50,844 nt of DNA from Bacteroidaceae bacterium (GCA_017521285.1 JAFXDG010000070.1:1-50844), one strand, 5' to 3'. Numbered from the stretch's first letter, positions 35,404 to 44,343 are shown. A program made the numbers and translations. The notes: generated by a model from the letters alone, not told the origin.

Positions 35404-37617
35404 TTAATCATTTGTGTGAACTGTACCCTCTTCATCAGTAATCAAGTCATCAGTATCTGTTGCATTTCCAACCCACTGGATAGGAGCACCGTTATTCACA
35501 CAACAGCTATAAGTTTTAGAAACTGTACCAGTCTCAACGGCATTATATCCGGTAATACCGCCACTATAACATTCTGTAGATACCGTTGCTACAACACTAC
35601 CACTATTTGTACCTTGATGAACTTCTGCTGCACCAAAATTACGTCCAACAATACCACCTGCAATGGCAATGGTATTCACGTCATCATCAGCATCTTCATC
35701 AACAGCACCCACCACAACAATATTTCCTCGATTTTCACCTGAAAGTAATTCAGAAGCTTCATTTTCACCAATAACACCGCCAGCGCTAATTTGGTTTCCG
35801 GCAGTCATTGTAGCCTCTATATTTCCTTTATTGCATACATCCTGTATTGTCGAACCTCCAGCATTTCTTCCGACAATACCACCAGCTACTGCTTGATTAT
35901 GCGATGTCTCGATAATGACATCACCTATATTTGAACAATTTTCAATCTTACCAGGAATTATATTTTCATCTGAATTCTTAGCAGGTTGAGCTTTAGCAGA
36001 AAGACCGACAACACCTCCAATACGAACTTTACCATTTCGCCCAATTAAGGTACGTGTATTTTCACAACCAGAAATTGTTCCAACATTACTTCCTGCTATA
36101 CCTCCCACATGAAGATAAGCCGAATCTGCAACATTTATATTAGCAGCAGAGATACTTCCGTAATTTTGGCAATCAGATAATATTTTTTCATTTTGTCCAA
36201 CAATTCCTCCTACATACATATTCGTCATCCCTAAACTTTGTTTATCCATTTTGGCCACAATCTCTGCATAGCTACGACATTGATTAACTGTACCATAATT
36301 AATGGCACAAACACCACCAACAGACAAAATATCCACTTTATCATACGCAGCATTGTAATTGCCTGATACTACCAATTGTTGAATTGTTCCATATGAAATA
36401 CCAAATAATCCACTTACCACATTAGAACCAGTCAACGTTGGATTCAAATTCTTTATTTGATGATTATTCCCTACAAATGTTCCTTTAAAGGGAGTTTCAG
36501 CAATCAATCCTATCGGAGTCCACGCTTTGTTATTCATGTCCAAATCACCAGAAAGATGAATTGTTTTTCCTTCAAAACTATTACCTTCATTGACCAATTT
36601 TGCCAATCCAGCCAAATCACTCGGCTGATATAAAGACATGGATGTTTGGTCTGCCGAATACCAACTGGTATTTATCGTAGCACCATCCCATGCCTGAGCG
36701 GTAACACTTTCCACAGTTCCCGATCCTCCATCAAGCCAATCACTGATTTCAGCATTCAGTACTGCGTTTTCCGTTTGATCTGTCAAATTGATTTCATACG
36801 AATACTTACGTCCAGATTCCCATTGGTATCCTGTAGTCAAATTATAAAGGTAATTACGTCCTGTAGCAAGAGTTACCACAATCATCACCTTATCACACGT
36901 TTGTGGAACAACAATAGCTTCAGCTGTAACAGAACTTGTTGTCGTAGCCGTAGTCAAAGCCTTTATATCCATTTTTTCTTTTCCTACCGTAACATTTCCA
37001 TTTACCAAAGAAACAGTTGCATTACTTGCCGCATTACGTATCATCACAGTCAGCCCCTCCAAGTCCTCTTCATTCACTCCATATCCAGCCTTTATATTAA
37101 AAGTAACCTTACTCATCTGATGCTTAAAAGTCAACTTTTGAGGGGCATTAACAGCCGCAACGTTTACAAGGTTATTACTATATAGGAAATCTATTTCAGC
37201 CTGATTAGTTTGATTACTGACATCTACATCTACAAGATAATTTTCTACATTATCAAATGGATAATATGCAACAAAATTCACTCTACCAGATTGCGGATAA
37301 TACAATTTATCAAAATCCGTAGCAGGAGTCATACTCCCTTCTGAATTTATCAAATACTTACAATTGGAAGATTTATCAAAAACAGATGCATCAGACAAAT
37401 CCTTGTCATAAGCATGCATATAGACACCTATTTCATCATTATCTTCCCATTGATTGTTCAATGCACGGCTTACAATTTCAGTAGAGAATTGCACCGCTAC
37501 CTTTTCATTCTCCACACGTTCTTCTGCAATATCACTACATGAAATCAGAAATAGGAATCCAGTCAAAGAAAGAATACCTTTCAAACAATTTATTCCTTTG
37601 AAATTAATGTCATTCAT
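35404..37617 (-). CDS. Fimbrillin-family lipoprotein with GLUG repeats
   Basis: 737-residue surface lipoprotein. Signal peptide with lipobox LISC (Cys27). Residues about 45-310 resemble fimbrillin/Mfa-type N-terminal domains (AVQFSTEI, DEIGVYMHAYDKD, LYYPQSGRVNFVAYYPFD, TFKHQMSKVTFNIK). After a linker (TVESVTAQAWDG) come GLUG-type beta repeats in series: GLFGISYGTIQQLVV, GGVCAINYGTVNQC, GGIVGQNEKILSDC, GGIAGSNVGTISGC, GGVVGLSAK, GGIVGRNAGGSTIQ, GGVIGENEAS, GGIVGRNFGAAEV, GGITGYNAV. The eight codons before the chosen ATG (37617) are not signal-like. Probably an adhesin or fimbrial tip-like protein; ligand unknown. Confidence 0.85.
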   Translation of the reverse strand: MNDINFKGINCLKGILSLTGFLFLISCSDIAEERVENEKVAVQFSTEIVSRALNNQWEDNDEIGVYMHAYDKDLSDASVFDKSSNCKYLINSEGSMTPATDFDKLYYPQSGRVNFVAYYPFDNVENYLVDVDVSNQTNQAEIDFLYSNNLVNVAAVNAPQKLTFKHQMSKVTFNIKAGYGVNEEDLEGLTVMIRNAASNATVSLVNGNVTVGKEKMDIKALTTATTTSSVTAEAIVVPQTCDKVMIVVTLATGRNYLYNLTTGYQWESGRKYSYEINLTDQTENAVLNAEISDWLDGGSGTVESVTAQAWDGATINTSWYSADQTSMSLYQPSDLAGLAKLVNEGNSFEGKTIHLSGDLDMNNKAWTPIGLIAETPFKGTFVGNNHQIKNLNPTLTGSNVVSGLFGISYGTIQQLVVSGNYNAAYDKVDILSVGGVCAINYGTVNQCRSYAEIVAKMDKQSLGMTNMYVGGIVGQNEKILSDCQNYGSISAANINVADSAYLHVGGIAGSNVGTISGCENTRTLIGRNGKVRIGGVVGLSAKAQPAKNSDENIIPGKIENCSNIGDVIIETSHNQAVAGGIVGRNAGGSTIQDVCNKGNIEATMTAGNQISAGGVIGENEASELLSGENRGNIVVVGAVDEDADDDVNTIAIAGGIVGRNFGAAEVHQGTNSGSVVATVSTECYSGGITGYNAVETGTVSKTYSCCVNNGAPIQWVGNATDTDDLITDEEGTVHTND

Positions 37618-37685
37618 AATATCTTTGCCTCCCATAACCATGATAGTAAGTATTAGTAGTATTTACAATTGGATTATTTATGCTG

Positions 37686-37717
37686 CAAAAATACACAATT
37701 CTTATCTATTAGGCAAA
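37686..37717 (-). promoter_or_regulatory. Promoter of the fimbrillin/GLUG gene
   Basis: On the minus strand TTTG (37717-37714), 20 bp, TATTTTTG (37693-37686). Start near 37680, leader about 65 nt. The dehydratase gene downstream may share it. Confidence 0.75.
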
Positions 37718-37868
37718 AATAACATCTTTTTTTACCATAAAAGAGGAAGAAACTCTCAATATCTTCAAAAATGATTGTTACATATCCACACGATTTTCAA
37801 ATATAAAAACAGGAGGTAAACATAGAAAACATGCTTACCTCCCATACTATTTCAATAAATCTATTATT

Positions 37869-38912
37869 TTAATTATTCTCCGGACGGAGTTGGCGAACAG
37901 TAACAGCGGTCTGCCACATTTCGCTTTCGCGCAGAGCCTTCAACTCTTCTTCCAACTTCTCGCGATAGTCAGGTTTTGAGTTGCTATCGATTGAAATCTG
38001 AGCTTCGTTACCACACTTCACGCTGGCATAGAGTTTTTCAACCACAGGCTTGATGGCATCGTGGAAAGGACCCATCCAGTCGAGTGCACCACGCTGGGCT
38101 GTAGTCGAACAATTGGCGTACATCCAATCCATACCGTTCTTGGCAAAGAGGGGCATCAGTGACTGAGTCAATTCCTCTACGGTCTCGTTGAATGCTTCAG
38201 AGGGAGTGTGTCCATTTTCACGAAGCACTTCGTACTGAGCCAAGAGCAATCCCTGGATAGCACCCATAAGTGAACCACGCTCACCAGTAAGGTCAGAAGT
38301 TGCTTCACGGATGAAGGTTGTCTCGAACAGATAACCTGAACCTACACCGATACCGAGAGCCAATGTACGTTCAAGGGCACGGCCGGTATAGTCCTGATAA
38401 ACGGCGTATGAAGAGTTCAAGCCGCGGCCTTCGAGGAACATAGTACGGAGTGATGTACCAGAACCCTTGGGAGCTACCATGATAACGTCGATATCTGTGG
38501 GAGGAACCACACCTGTGCGGTCATTCCATGTGATGGCAAATCCGTGAGAGAAGTAGAGGGCCTTGCCCGGAGTCAGATAAGGTTTGATGGTGGGCCATAC
38601 ACTCATCACCGCTGCATCAGAGAGCAAGCACATAATGATTGTACCCTTCTCACAAGCCTCTTCGATAGAGAACAGCGTCTCACCCGGTACCCATCCGTCA
38701 GATACAGCCTTGTCGTAAGTCTTTCCCTGACGCTGGCCAACGATTACATTGAAACCATTATCGCGCAGGTTCAATGACTGACCAGGACCTTGCACACCAT
38801 AACCGATAACGGCAATGGTCTCATTCTTCAACACTTCACGTGCCTTTTCCAAAGGAAACTCTTCGCGGGTCATCACATTTTCGATAACACCGCCAAAATT
38901 CAATTGTGCCAT
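37869..38912 (-). CDS. ilvC: Ketol-acid reductoisomerase
   Basis: NAD(P)H- and Mg-dependent isomeroreductase, second step of valine/isoleucine synthesis. Rossmann motif IAVIGYGVQGPGQSLNLRDNG (about 33-53), substrate region VAPKGSGTSLRTMFLEGRG, and the metal-binding domain SDLTGERGSLMGAIQG with Asp and Glu ligands; a second acidic site is FNETVEELTQ. 347 residues, class I size. Last gene of the ilv cluster, separated from the thioesterase gene by 137 bp that hold an inverted repeat, so its expression may be partly independent. Confidence 0.95.
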   Translation of the reverse strand: MAQLNFGGVIENVMTREEFPLEKAREVLKNETIAVIGYGVQGPGQSLNLRDNGFNVIVGQRQGKTYDKAVSDGWVPGETLFSIEEACEKGTIIMCLLSDAAVMSVWPTIKPYLTPGKALYFSHGFAITWNDRTGVVPPTDIDVIMVAPKGSGTSLRTMFLEGRGLNSSYAVYQDYTGRALERTLALGIGVGSGYLFETTFIREATSDLTGERGSLMGAIQGLLLAQYEVLRENGHTPSEAFNETVEELTQSLMPLFAKNGMDWMYANCSTTAQRGALDWMGPFHDAIKPVVEKLYASVKCGNEAQISIDSNSKPDYREKLEEELKALRESEMWQTAVTVRQLRPENN

Positions 38913-38965
38913 AAATTTTCAGTTTTAGCTATAAATTAAACATTATTTTATCTCTTTTTATTTTA

Positions 38966-39041
38966 GGACACGGAGACACGGATACACAGAGTTTTCTCCT
39001 CTGTCATCATAAAGTCTCTGTGTCTTTGGTCTCTGTGTTCC
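38966..39041. repeat. Inverted repeat of the GGACACGGAGACACGG type between thioesterase and ilvC
   Basis: Arms of 26 bp (38966-38991 and 39016-39041) pair at about three quarters of positions around a 24-nt loop. In the ilv transcript this would fold as a long imperfect hairpin directly after the thioesterase stop. Confidence 0.6.
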
Positions 39042-39049
39042 ATCTTTCT

Positions 39050-39790
39050 TTATACTAACACCACCTTACTACGCACCACCACTTCCGTGCCGTTCTTGCG
39101 CACTTCGATGTCGTATTCATTCTCGGCCACCTCTTCGCGATAGAAGCTGAGGGTGTCGCCATAGTAGCTTTCAGCCACATAAGCCATCTCGAAACGGCGG
39201 ATACTCTTTTCTTTGAACGTATCCATGGGGAAAAGGTTGAGGATGTGTTCGATGTACTTGATGCTGTTCACGTGTCCGTTGATGTCGATGTCGCTATAAC
39301 GCGTCTGATACACCTCCACGGGCATGTCGGTAGTCACTTTGATGCGGCCGGGCTTTTCGATGGGGCACTCTTTGTCACACACATAGTCAGTGATACTTCC
39401 TCCATGCAGAGTCAACAAATCAGCAGGTTTGCGCGTCTCCATGCTTATCATGGCCCACACCGAACGTGCATAGCCGATGGCCCTCCCCTCTTTGTTGAGA
39501 ATGGCAAAGTTACGGTCGGTGAAGAGGCGATAGACATTCTCCACCCACGTCTCGATGCAGAACGGTTCGTATTGGCGAGGCATATCTTCCAGTTCGATAG
39601 CCAAGCGCGAGAGCACCCACGTATAGTGGTTCTCGTTCAACTCGGCAATGCCAAATCCGCGATCGGCCGCATGGAAACCCGCGCAATTGAGCAAATGATT
39701 ACCCAGCACACCCATCGTCAGTTTTCCCGTAAAATCCACATGAAAGGGTTCGGCCACGAAATTATATGTACCTATTTTATTGTCGGGCAT
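39050..39790 (-). CDS. Acyl-ACP thioesterase (FatA/FatB-like)
   Basis: Double hot-dog-fold thioesterase of the acyl-ACP family. First half: VDFTGKLTMGVLGNHLLNCAG, GIAELNENHYTWVLSRLAIE, WVENVYRLFTDRNFAIL; second half begins VYQTRYSDIDINGHVNSIKY, holding the Asp-Asn-His catalytic set (DINGHVN). 246 residues. The gene overlaps the ilvN stop by 14 bp, so it is translationally coupled inside the branched-chain operon. It would release free acids from ACP; whether it acts on branched chains is inference from the setting. Confidence 0.88.
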   Translation of the reverse strand: MPDNKIGTYNFVAEPFHVDFTGKLTMGVLGNHLLNCAGFHAADRGFGIAELNENHYTWVLSRLAIELEDMPRQYEPFCIETWVENVYRLFTDRNFAILNKEGRAIGYARSVWAMISMETRKPADLLTLHGGSITDYVCDKECPIEKPGRIKVTTDMPVEVYQTRYSDIDINGHVNSIKYIEHILNLFPMDTFKEKSIRRFEMAYVAESYYGDTLSFYREEVAENEYDIEVRKNGTEVVVRSKVVLV

Positions 39791-40337
39791 ATTCCTTTTC
39801 CTTATTATATTTTTCTTCGCGGAAATTCAGATATTCATTCAATCGCTCGAAGCAGCTGGTAGAGATGGCCACACGTCCCGAGCGCACGAATTGCAACACG
39901 ATGCCGAACTGCTGGAGTTCTTCGTAAAGTGAGGTTATCTCCTCACTCATGCCGTTCTTCTCCACTATGCAGAAGGTCGGGTTCACTTCCACCACACGTG
40001 CCGCATGGCGACGGATGATTTTCGATGCTACGGGATTGGCCTGAAAACCTGGTGTAGCCAGCTTATAGAGGGCAATCTCGTGCTGGTAGATTTCATCATC
40101 GGTGAAATAGTTGGCCTGAAGGACATCAATCTTGCGCTCAATCTGCTTCACCACCTTCTTTATCTCATCCTCCGTACACCATGCGGTGATAGTATATTTA
40201 TGGATACCCTTAATGGATGATGCCGACACGTTCAGGCTCTCAATATTGATTTGCCGACGGGTGAATACGGCTGTCACTTGGTTCAAAAGTCCTGCGATAT
40301 TCTCCGAGTGGACTATCAGTGTATATAATGTTTTCAT
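39777..40337 (-). CDS. ilvN: Acetolactate synthase regulatory subunit
   Basis: Small subunit that activates IlvB and confers valine feedback. N-terminal ACT domain (MKTLYTLIVHSENIAGLLNQ, ...TRRQINIESLNVSAS) and C-terminal ALS-type domain (HEIALYKLAT ... FQANPVASKIIRRHAARVVE). The start at 40337 is chosen because homologues begin at this ACT strand. The open frame extends another 34 codons to 40439, but those codons lie wholly inside the 35-bp inverted-repeat element and its spacer. 186 residues. Confidence 0.93.
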   Translation of the reverse strand: MKTLYTLIVHSENIAGLLNQVTAVFTRRQINIESLNVSASSIKGIHKYTITAWCTEDEIKKVVKQIERKIDVLQANYFTDDEIYQHEIALYKLATPGFQANPVASKIIRRHAARVVEVNPTFCIVEKNGMSEEITSLYEELQQFGIVLQFVRSGRVAISTSCFERLNEYLNFREEKYNKEKEYARQ

Positions 40338-40460
40338 AGACCCACCTAAATCCTCCCTGTGAGGGAGGACTTGCTTGGCATGTCCTGTTTTTTTATTTTC
40401 TTTAATCATATCAATTTCTATTATTAAGTCCTCCCTCACAGGGAGGATTTAGGTGGGTCT
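40338..40460. repeat. Perfect 35-bp inverted repeat between ilvB and ilvN
   Basis: 40338-40372 and 40426-40460 are exact reverse complements (arms starting AGACCCACCTAAATCCTCCC), with a 53-bp AT-rich spacer. Each arm contains its own small dyad (CCTCCCTGTGAGGGAGG). The ilvN ATG follows the element without a gap, so the arm includes the ilvN ribosome-binding region (GGAGGATTTAGGTGGGTCT). A related element is at 45856-45928. Confidence 0.9.
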
Positions 40461-40464
40461 GCAC

Positions 40465-42159
40465 TCAACACTCCAACAACATCTTGTCAACCGTTCCTCC
40501 CGGGGGGGTCATCGGCATCACGTTACCCTCTTCGATGACACACGCTTCAAGGATGAAGGGTCCATCTGTAGTGAGCATTTCGCGGATAGCCTCACGCAAC
40601 TCTGCGCGATCCGTCACACGGCGGGCAGGAATGTTATAGGCGGCTGCAATCTGCATATAGTCGGGATTCATCATCGGTGTAAACGAATAGCGGCGACCAA
40701 AGAACATGGCTTGCCATTGGCGCACATTACCGAGGTAGTTGTTGTTCATCAGAATCATCTTCACTGGTGCCTGTTGCTCCATGATGGTACCCAATTCTTG
40801 GATATTCATCTGGAATCCACCGTCACCCATGAACACACACACTTTGCGATCGGGACGTCCGAAGGTGGCACCGATGGCAGCAGGCATACCGAATCCCATG
40901 GTGCCAAGTCCGCCCGAAGTGACAATGCTACGTTCCTTCGTATATTTGAAGTAGCGGGCGGCCATCATCTGATTCTGTCCTACATCGGTCACCAATATAG
41001 CCTCGTGATTACTCTCTTCGCTGACGGCACGCACCACTTCACCCATGTTCAGAGGACCTTCCGTAGGATGTATCTCGGGTTCAATGACGCGCTTGTTCTC
41101 TATGGCATCATGTTCAGCAAAACTCTCAATCCACTCGGTGTGCTTGGCTTCGGTCACGAGGTTGGCCAGAGCCTTCAGTGTCAGTTTGCAATTACCCAAC
41201 ACCTCCACATCCACCTTCACATTCTTGTTGAATTCCGAAGGGTCAATGTCCATGTGGATTACTTTGGCTTGCTTGGCATAGGTGGCCAGATTGCCTGTCA
41301 CACGGTCATCAAAGCGCATACCCACGGCGATGAGTACGTCGCACTCGTTAGTCTTCACGTTAGGAGCAAGATTGCCATGCATACCCAACATACCTTTGTT
41401 CAGCGGGTGGTCAGACGAAAGGGCAGACAGGCCCAACAAGGTGCATCCGCATGGCAGGTCGGCCTTTTCCACCAAAGCACGCAGTTCGGCTTGCGCACCG
41501 CCCAGCTCTACACCCTGTCCTACAAGCACCAGCGGACGCTTGGCTTCGTTGATGAGTGCGGCAGCCTCTTCAAGGCTACCTTCCTTCGGCATAGGATTGG
41601 GATCGTAGCTACGGATGAAGTCCACCGTGGCAGGTTCATAATCCACCATCTCCACCTGTGCATTCTTGGTGAAGTCGAGCACCACAGGCCCCGGTCGTCC
41701 GTTCTTGGCCAAGAAGAAGGCACGAGCCACCGCCCAAGCCACATCCTTGGCCGAGCGAATCTGATAGCTCCACTTCGTGATGGGTTGTGTGATGCTCACG
41801 AGATCCACCTCCTGAAAGGCATCCGTACCCAGCATACCCGTAGGTACCTGTCCGGCAATCACCACGATGGGAGTACTGTCAATCATGGCATCGGCAATGC
41901 CCGTCAGTGTGTTCGTTGCACCGGGTCCGCTGGTCACCAGACAAACTCCCACCTCGCCCGACACACGGGCAAAGCCCTGTGCGGCATGGGTGGCACCCTG
42001 TTCGTGGCGCACCAGTATGTGATTCAATGTATCGCGATGACCATAGAGGGCATCAAACGTAGGCATGATACTTCCGCCCGGATAACCAAAGAGGGTCTTC
42101 ACCCCCTGGTGCTCCAACGAACGCATCAGCGCTTCTGCTCCTGTTATTTGTTGTTTCAT
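40465..42159 (-). CDS. ilvB: Acetolactate synthase catalytic subunit
   Basis: ThDP-dependent synthase making acetolactate and acetohydroxybutyrate. N-terminal ThDP-activating Glu lies in HEQGATHAAQGFAR; central FAD-type domain (GVELGGAQAEL ... MLGMHGNLAPNVKTNECDVL); C-terminal ThDP/Mg motif MGDGGFQMNIQELGTI...NNNYLGNVRQWQ. 564 residues, full length. Nine bp after ilvD. The C-terminus ends PPGGTVDKMLLEC just before the inverted-repeat element. Confidence 0.95.
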   Translation of the reverse strand: MKQQITGAEALMRSLEHQGVKTLFGYPGGSIMPTFDALYGHRDTLNHILVRHEQGATHAAQGFARVSGEVGVCLVTSGPGATNTLTGIADAMIDSTPIVVIAGQVPTGMLGTDAFQEVDLVSITQPITKWSYQIRSAKDVAWAVARAFFLAKNGRPGPVVLDFTKNAQVEMVDYEPATVDFIRSYDPNPMPKEGSLEEAAALINEAKRPLVLVGQGVELGGAQAELRALVEKADLPCGCTLLGLSALSSDHPLNKGMLGMHGNLAPNVKTNECDVLIAVGMRFDDRVTGNLATYAKQAKVIHMDIDPSEFNKNVKVDVEVLGNCKLTLKALANLVTEAKHTEWIESFAEHDAIENKRVIEPEIHPTEGPLNMGEVVRAVSEESNHEAILVTDVGQNQMMAARYFKYTKERSIVTSGGLGTMGFGMPAAIGATFGRPDRKVCVFMGDGGFQMNIQELGTIMEQQAPVKMILMNNNYLGNVRQWQAMFFGRRYSFTPMMNPDYMQIAAAYNIPARRVTDRAELREAIREMLTTDGPFILEACVIEEGNVMPMTPPGGTVDKMLLEC

Positions 42160-42168
42160 TTTTCTCTA

Positions 42169-43962
42169 TTATTCTACAATTCTCACTCCCCCTTTATCAG
42201 CCGAACTTACCATGCTAGCATAAGCACGAAGGCTCTTGCTCACCACCCGGTCACGGGTCACAGGGGCCATGGGACGTGCAGCCAGTTCTTCGTCGCTCAA
42301 CTTCACGTTGATGGTACGGTTGGGGATATCTATTTCAATGATGTCACCATCCACTATCTTGCCGATGTTTCCACCAGCAGCAGCTTCGGGTGAAATGTGT
42401 CCGATACTCAATCCCGAGGTTCCGCCCGAAAAGCGTCCGTCGGTAATCAGTGCACACTCCTTGCCCAAGTGTTTGCTCTTGATGTAGCTGGTGGGGTAAA
42501 GCATTTCCTGCATACCAGGTCCGCCCTTGGGACCTTCGTGGGTGATGACCACCACATCGCCACTCACCACCTTGCCACCCAAGATGCCGTCGCATGCAGC
42601 CTCTTGCGAGTCAAACACTTTGGCGGGTCCTGTAAACTTCCAGATGCTTTCGTCCACACCGGCGGTCTTCACCACACATCCGTCCTGTGCAATGTTACCC
42701 TTCAACACGGCCAATCCGCCATCCTTCGAGTAGGCATGAGCCAAGTCACGGATACATCCCTCGGCACGGTCGGTATCCAACTCCTTATAATAGGTCGCCT
42801 GCGAACCAAGCTTGATGTTGAACTTGCGGGCGGGGGCACTGTAGTAGATGCGAGAGTCAGAGAGGGTCTTCGTTATATCATACTTCGCTATCGCCTCACC
42901 CAACGTCATGCCATCCACGCGGCACACATTGGTGTCGAGCAATCCGCCTTTCGAGAGTTCGGCCAGGATGTTGAGGATACCACCAGCACGGTTCACGTCC
43001 TCGATATGGTACTTCTGTGTATTGGGAGCCACCTTGCAGAGGCAGGGCACACGACGCGAAAGCATGTCGATGTCGTCCATGGTGAAGTCCACACCCGCTT
43101 CGTTGGCAATAGCCAACAGGTGGAGTACCGTGTTGGTGGAGCCTCCCATGGCGATGTCCAGCGTCATGGCATTAAGGAATGCTTCACGCTTGGCTATATT
43201 CAGTGGCAACACACTCTCGTCGCCCTCCTCGTAATACCGATAGGCATTCTTCACGATGAGTGCCGCTGCATCCTTGAACAGTTGCGTACGGTTCTCGTGC
43301 GTGGCCAGAATGGTGCCGTTGCCCGGCAGAGCCAAGCCCAATGCCTCGTTCAAGCAGTTCATCGAATTGGCCGTAAACATGCCCGAGCAACATCCGCATC
43401 CCGGGCAGGCATGGTTCTCAATCTGTGCCACCTCCTCGTCGCTCACGCTCGTGTCGGCACTCTTGATCATGGCATCAATCAGGTCAAGGTGCTGTCCCTT
43501 CCATTCGCCAGCCTCCATCGGTCCACCACTCACGAACACAGTGGGGATATTCAGCCTCATGGCTGCCATCAGCATACCCGGGGTAATTTTGTCGCAATTC
43601 GATATGCACACCAGCGCATCGGCCTTGTGGGCATTGCACATATACTCTACCGAGTCGGCAATGATGTCGCGACTGGGCAGGGAGTAGAGCATACCGTCGT
43701 GTCCCATGGCGATACCATCATCTACAGCAATGGTATTGAACTCGGCGGCAAAGCATCCGAGCCGTTCAATCTCGGCCTTCACCAACTGGCCAATCTCGTG
43801 CAAGTGGGTGTGTCCGGGGACAAACTGGGTAAACGAATTGGCGATGGCAATAATGGGTTTACCAATCATTTCACGTTTCATGCCGTTGGCAACCCAAAGG
43901 GCGCGTGCCCCTGCCATACGGCGACCTTGTGTGCTGAATGCGCTACGCAATGGATGTTTCAT
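42169..43962 (-). CDS. ilvD: Dihydroxy-acid dehydratase
   Basis: Fe-S dehydratase, third step of valine/isoleucine synthesis. Cluster cysteines lie in [11 protein letters not shown] and [18 protein letters not shown]; other conserved blocks are [16 protein letters not shown] and [20 protein letters not shown]. 597 residues. First structural gene of the operon; about 170 nt of leader with the attenuator separate it from the leader peptide. Confidence 0.95.
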   Translation of the reverse strand: MKHPLRSAFSTQGRRMAGARALWVANGMKREMIGKPIIAIANSFTQFVPGHTHLHEIGQLVKAEIERLGCFAAEFNTIAVDDGIAMGHDGMLYSLPSRDIIADSVEYMCNAHKADALVCISNCDKITPGMLMAAMRLNIPTVFVSGGPMEAGEWKGQHLDLIDAMIKSADTSVSDEEVAQIENHACPGCGCCSGMFTANSMNCLNEALGLALPGNGTILATHENRTQLFKDAAALIVKNAYRYYEEGDESVLPLNIAKREAFLNAMTLDIAMGGSTNTVLHLLAIANEAGVDFTMDDIDMLSRRVPCLCKVAPNTQKYHIEDVNRAGGILNILAELSKGGLLDTNVCRVDGMTLGEAIAKYDITKTLSDSRIYYSAPARKFNIKLGSQATYYKELDTDRAEGCIRDLAHAYSKDGGLAVLKGNIAQDGCVVKTAGVDESIWKFTGPAKVFDSQEAACDGILGGKVVSGDVVVITHEGPKGGPGMQEMLYPTSYIKSKHLGKECALITDGRFSGGTSGLSIGHISPEAAAGGNIGKIVDGDIIEIDIPNRTINVKLSDEELAARPMAPVTRDRVVSKSLRAYASMVSSADKGGVRIVE

Positions 43963-43977
43963 AATGTTCTTTTTTCA

Positions 43978-44037
43978 GTTAACGAGTTGACGAGTTGACA
44001 AGGATTATTCATTCTTCACTCTTCGTTCTTCACTCTA
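43978..44037. repeat. GAGTTGAC and heptamer repeats in the ilvD leader
   Basis: GTTAACGAGTTGACGAGTTGA (43978-43998) is followed by heptamers ATTATTC, ATTCTTC, ACTCTTC, GTTCTTC (44004-44031). A related GTTAAAAGAGTTGACTTGTT word precedes potB at 17545. Located between the attenuator terminator and ilvD. Confidence 0.7.
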
Positions 44038-44047
44038 AAATTCAAAA

Positions 44048-44073
44048 GCCTCCCTCACGTCAGTGAGAAAGGC
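44048..44073 (-). terminator. ilv attenuator terminator
   Basis: In the minus-strand RNA, GCCTTTCTCAC (44073-44063) and GTGAGGGAGGC (44058-44048) form an 11-bp stem (two G-U pairs; a flanking A-U makes 12) with the 4-nt loop TGAC, followed by TTTT. Its 5' arm is also fully complementary to GTGAGAAAGGC at 44136-44126. Confidence 0.8.
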
Positions 44074-44125
44074 TATCCGATTTACTTTTATCATTTATAT
44101 CTTCGTACATTCCATATATATACAC

Positions 44126-44136
44126 GCCTTTCTCAC
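44126..44136 (-). promoter_or_regulatory. Antiterminator arm overlapping the leader-peptide stop
   Basis: GTGAGAAAGGC pairs perfectly (11 bp) with the 5' arm of the terminator, 52 nt downstream. It begins in the last codons of the leader peptide (GCG-TGA), so a ribosome at the stop codon would cover it and one stalled at the upstream Leu/Val codons would leave it free. Confidence 0.7.
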
Positions 44137-44210
44137 GCTCTTGATGTTTCCACCACGACGTTGACCACCAATAGTAGGCTGCTAATTCGTGCAATGTTTG
44201 TACTCAGCAT
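44133..44210 (-). CDS. ilv operon leader peptide
   Basis: 25-codon ORF: ATG at 44210-44208, TGA at 44135-44133. The translation is MLSTNIARISS, then LLLVVNVVV, then ETSRA. Eight of the nine residues at 12-20 are Leu or Val, and two Ile lie earlier, as expected for a control peptide of branched-chain synthesis. It starts about 20 nt after the predicted transcription start and is preceded by the A-rich stretch AAAAGAAAAAGAGAT. Its stop codon overlaps the antiterminator arm. No function other than ribosome stalling is expected. Confidence 0.8.
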   Translation of the reverse strand: MLSTNIARISSLLLVVNVVVETSRA

Positions 44211-44233
44211 ATCTCTTTTTCTTTTAACGGCTG

Positions 44234-44264
44234 CAAAGGTAAGGCATTTTTCGTAATCAGCAAA
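44234..44264 (-). promoter_or_regulatory. Promoter of the ilv operon
   Basis: On the minus strand TTTG (44264-44261), 19 bp, TACCTTTG (44241-44234), an exact Bacteroidetes consensus. Predicted start near 44229, upstream of the leader peptide. Confidence 0.8.
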
Positions 44265-44343
44265 CAAATTCACGATATTTTTTGCCGCTTTTCTTTAAAA
44301 TTGTAAGCCGAAGAAAACTTTCCGTAACTTTTTGACACTTGTA

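Noticed and set aside
40338-40439. 34-residue N-terminal extension of IlvN as the real start
   Set aside because: The codons lie inside the inverted-repeat element and homologues start at the ACT-domain strand; noted in findings as a possible readthrough form only.
40453-42393. 646-codon plus-strand ORF
   Set aside because: Entirely antisense to ilvB and the ilvD end, which have full family motifs; histidine-rich shadow.
42397-43998. 533-codon plus-strand ORF
   Set aside because: Antisense to ilvD; no motifs and no start context of its own.
44048-44210. Riboswitch or T-box as explanation of the ilv leader
   Set aside because: No T-box sequence or specifier structure was seen, while a translated Leu/Val leader with mutually exclusive hairpins explains the region.
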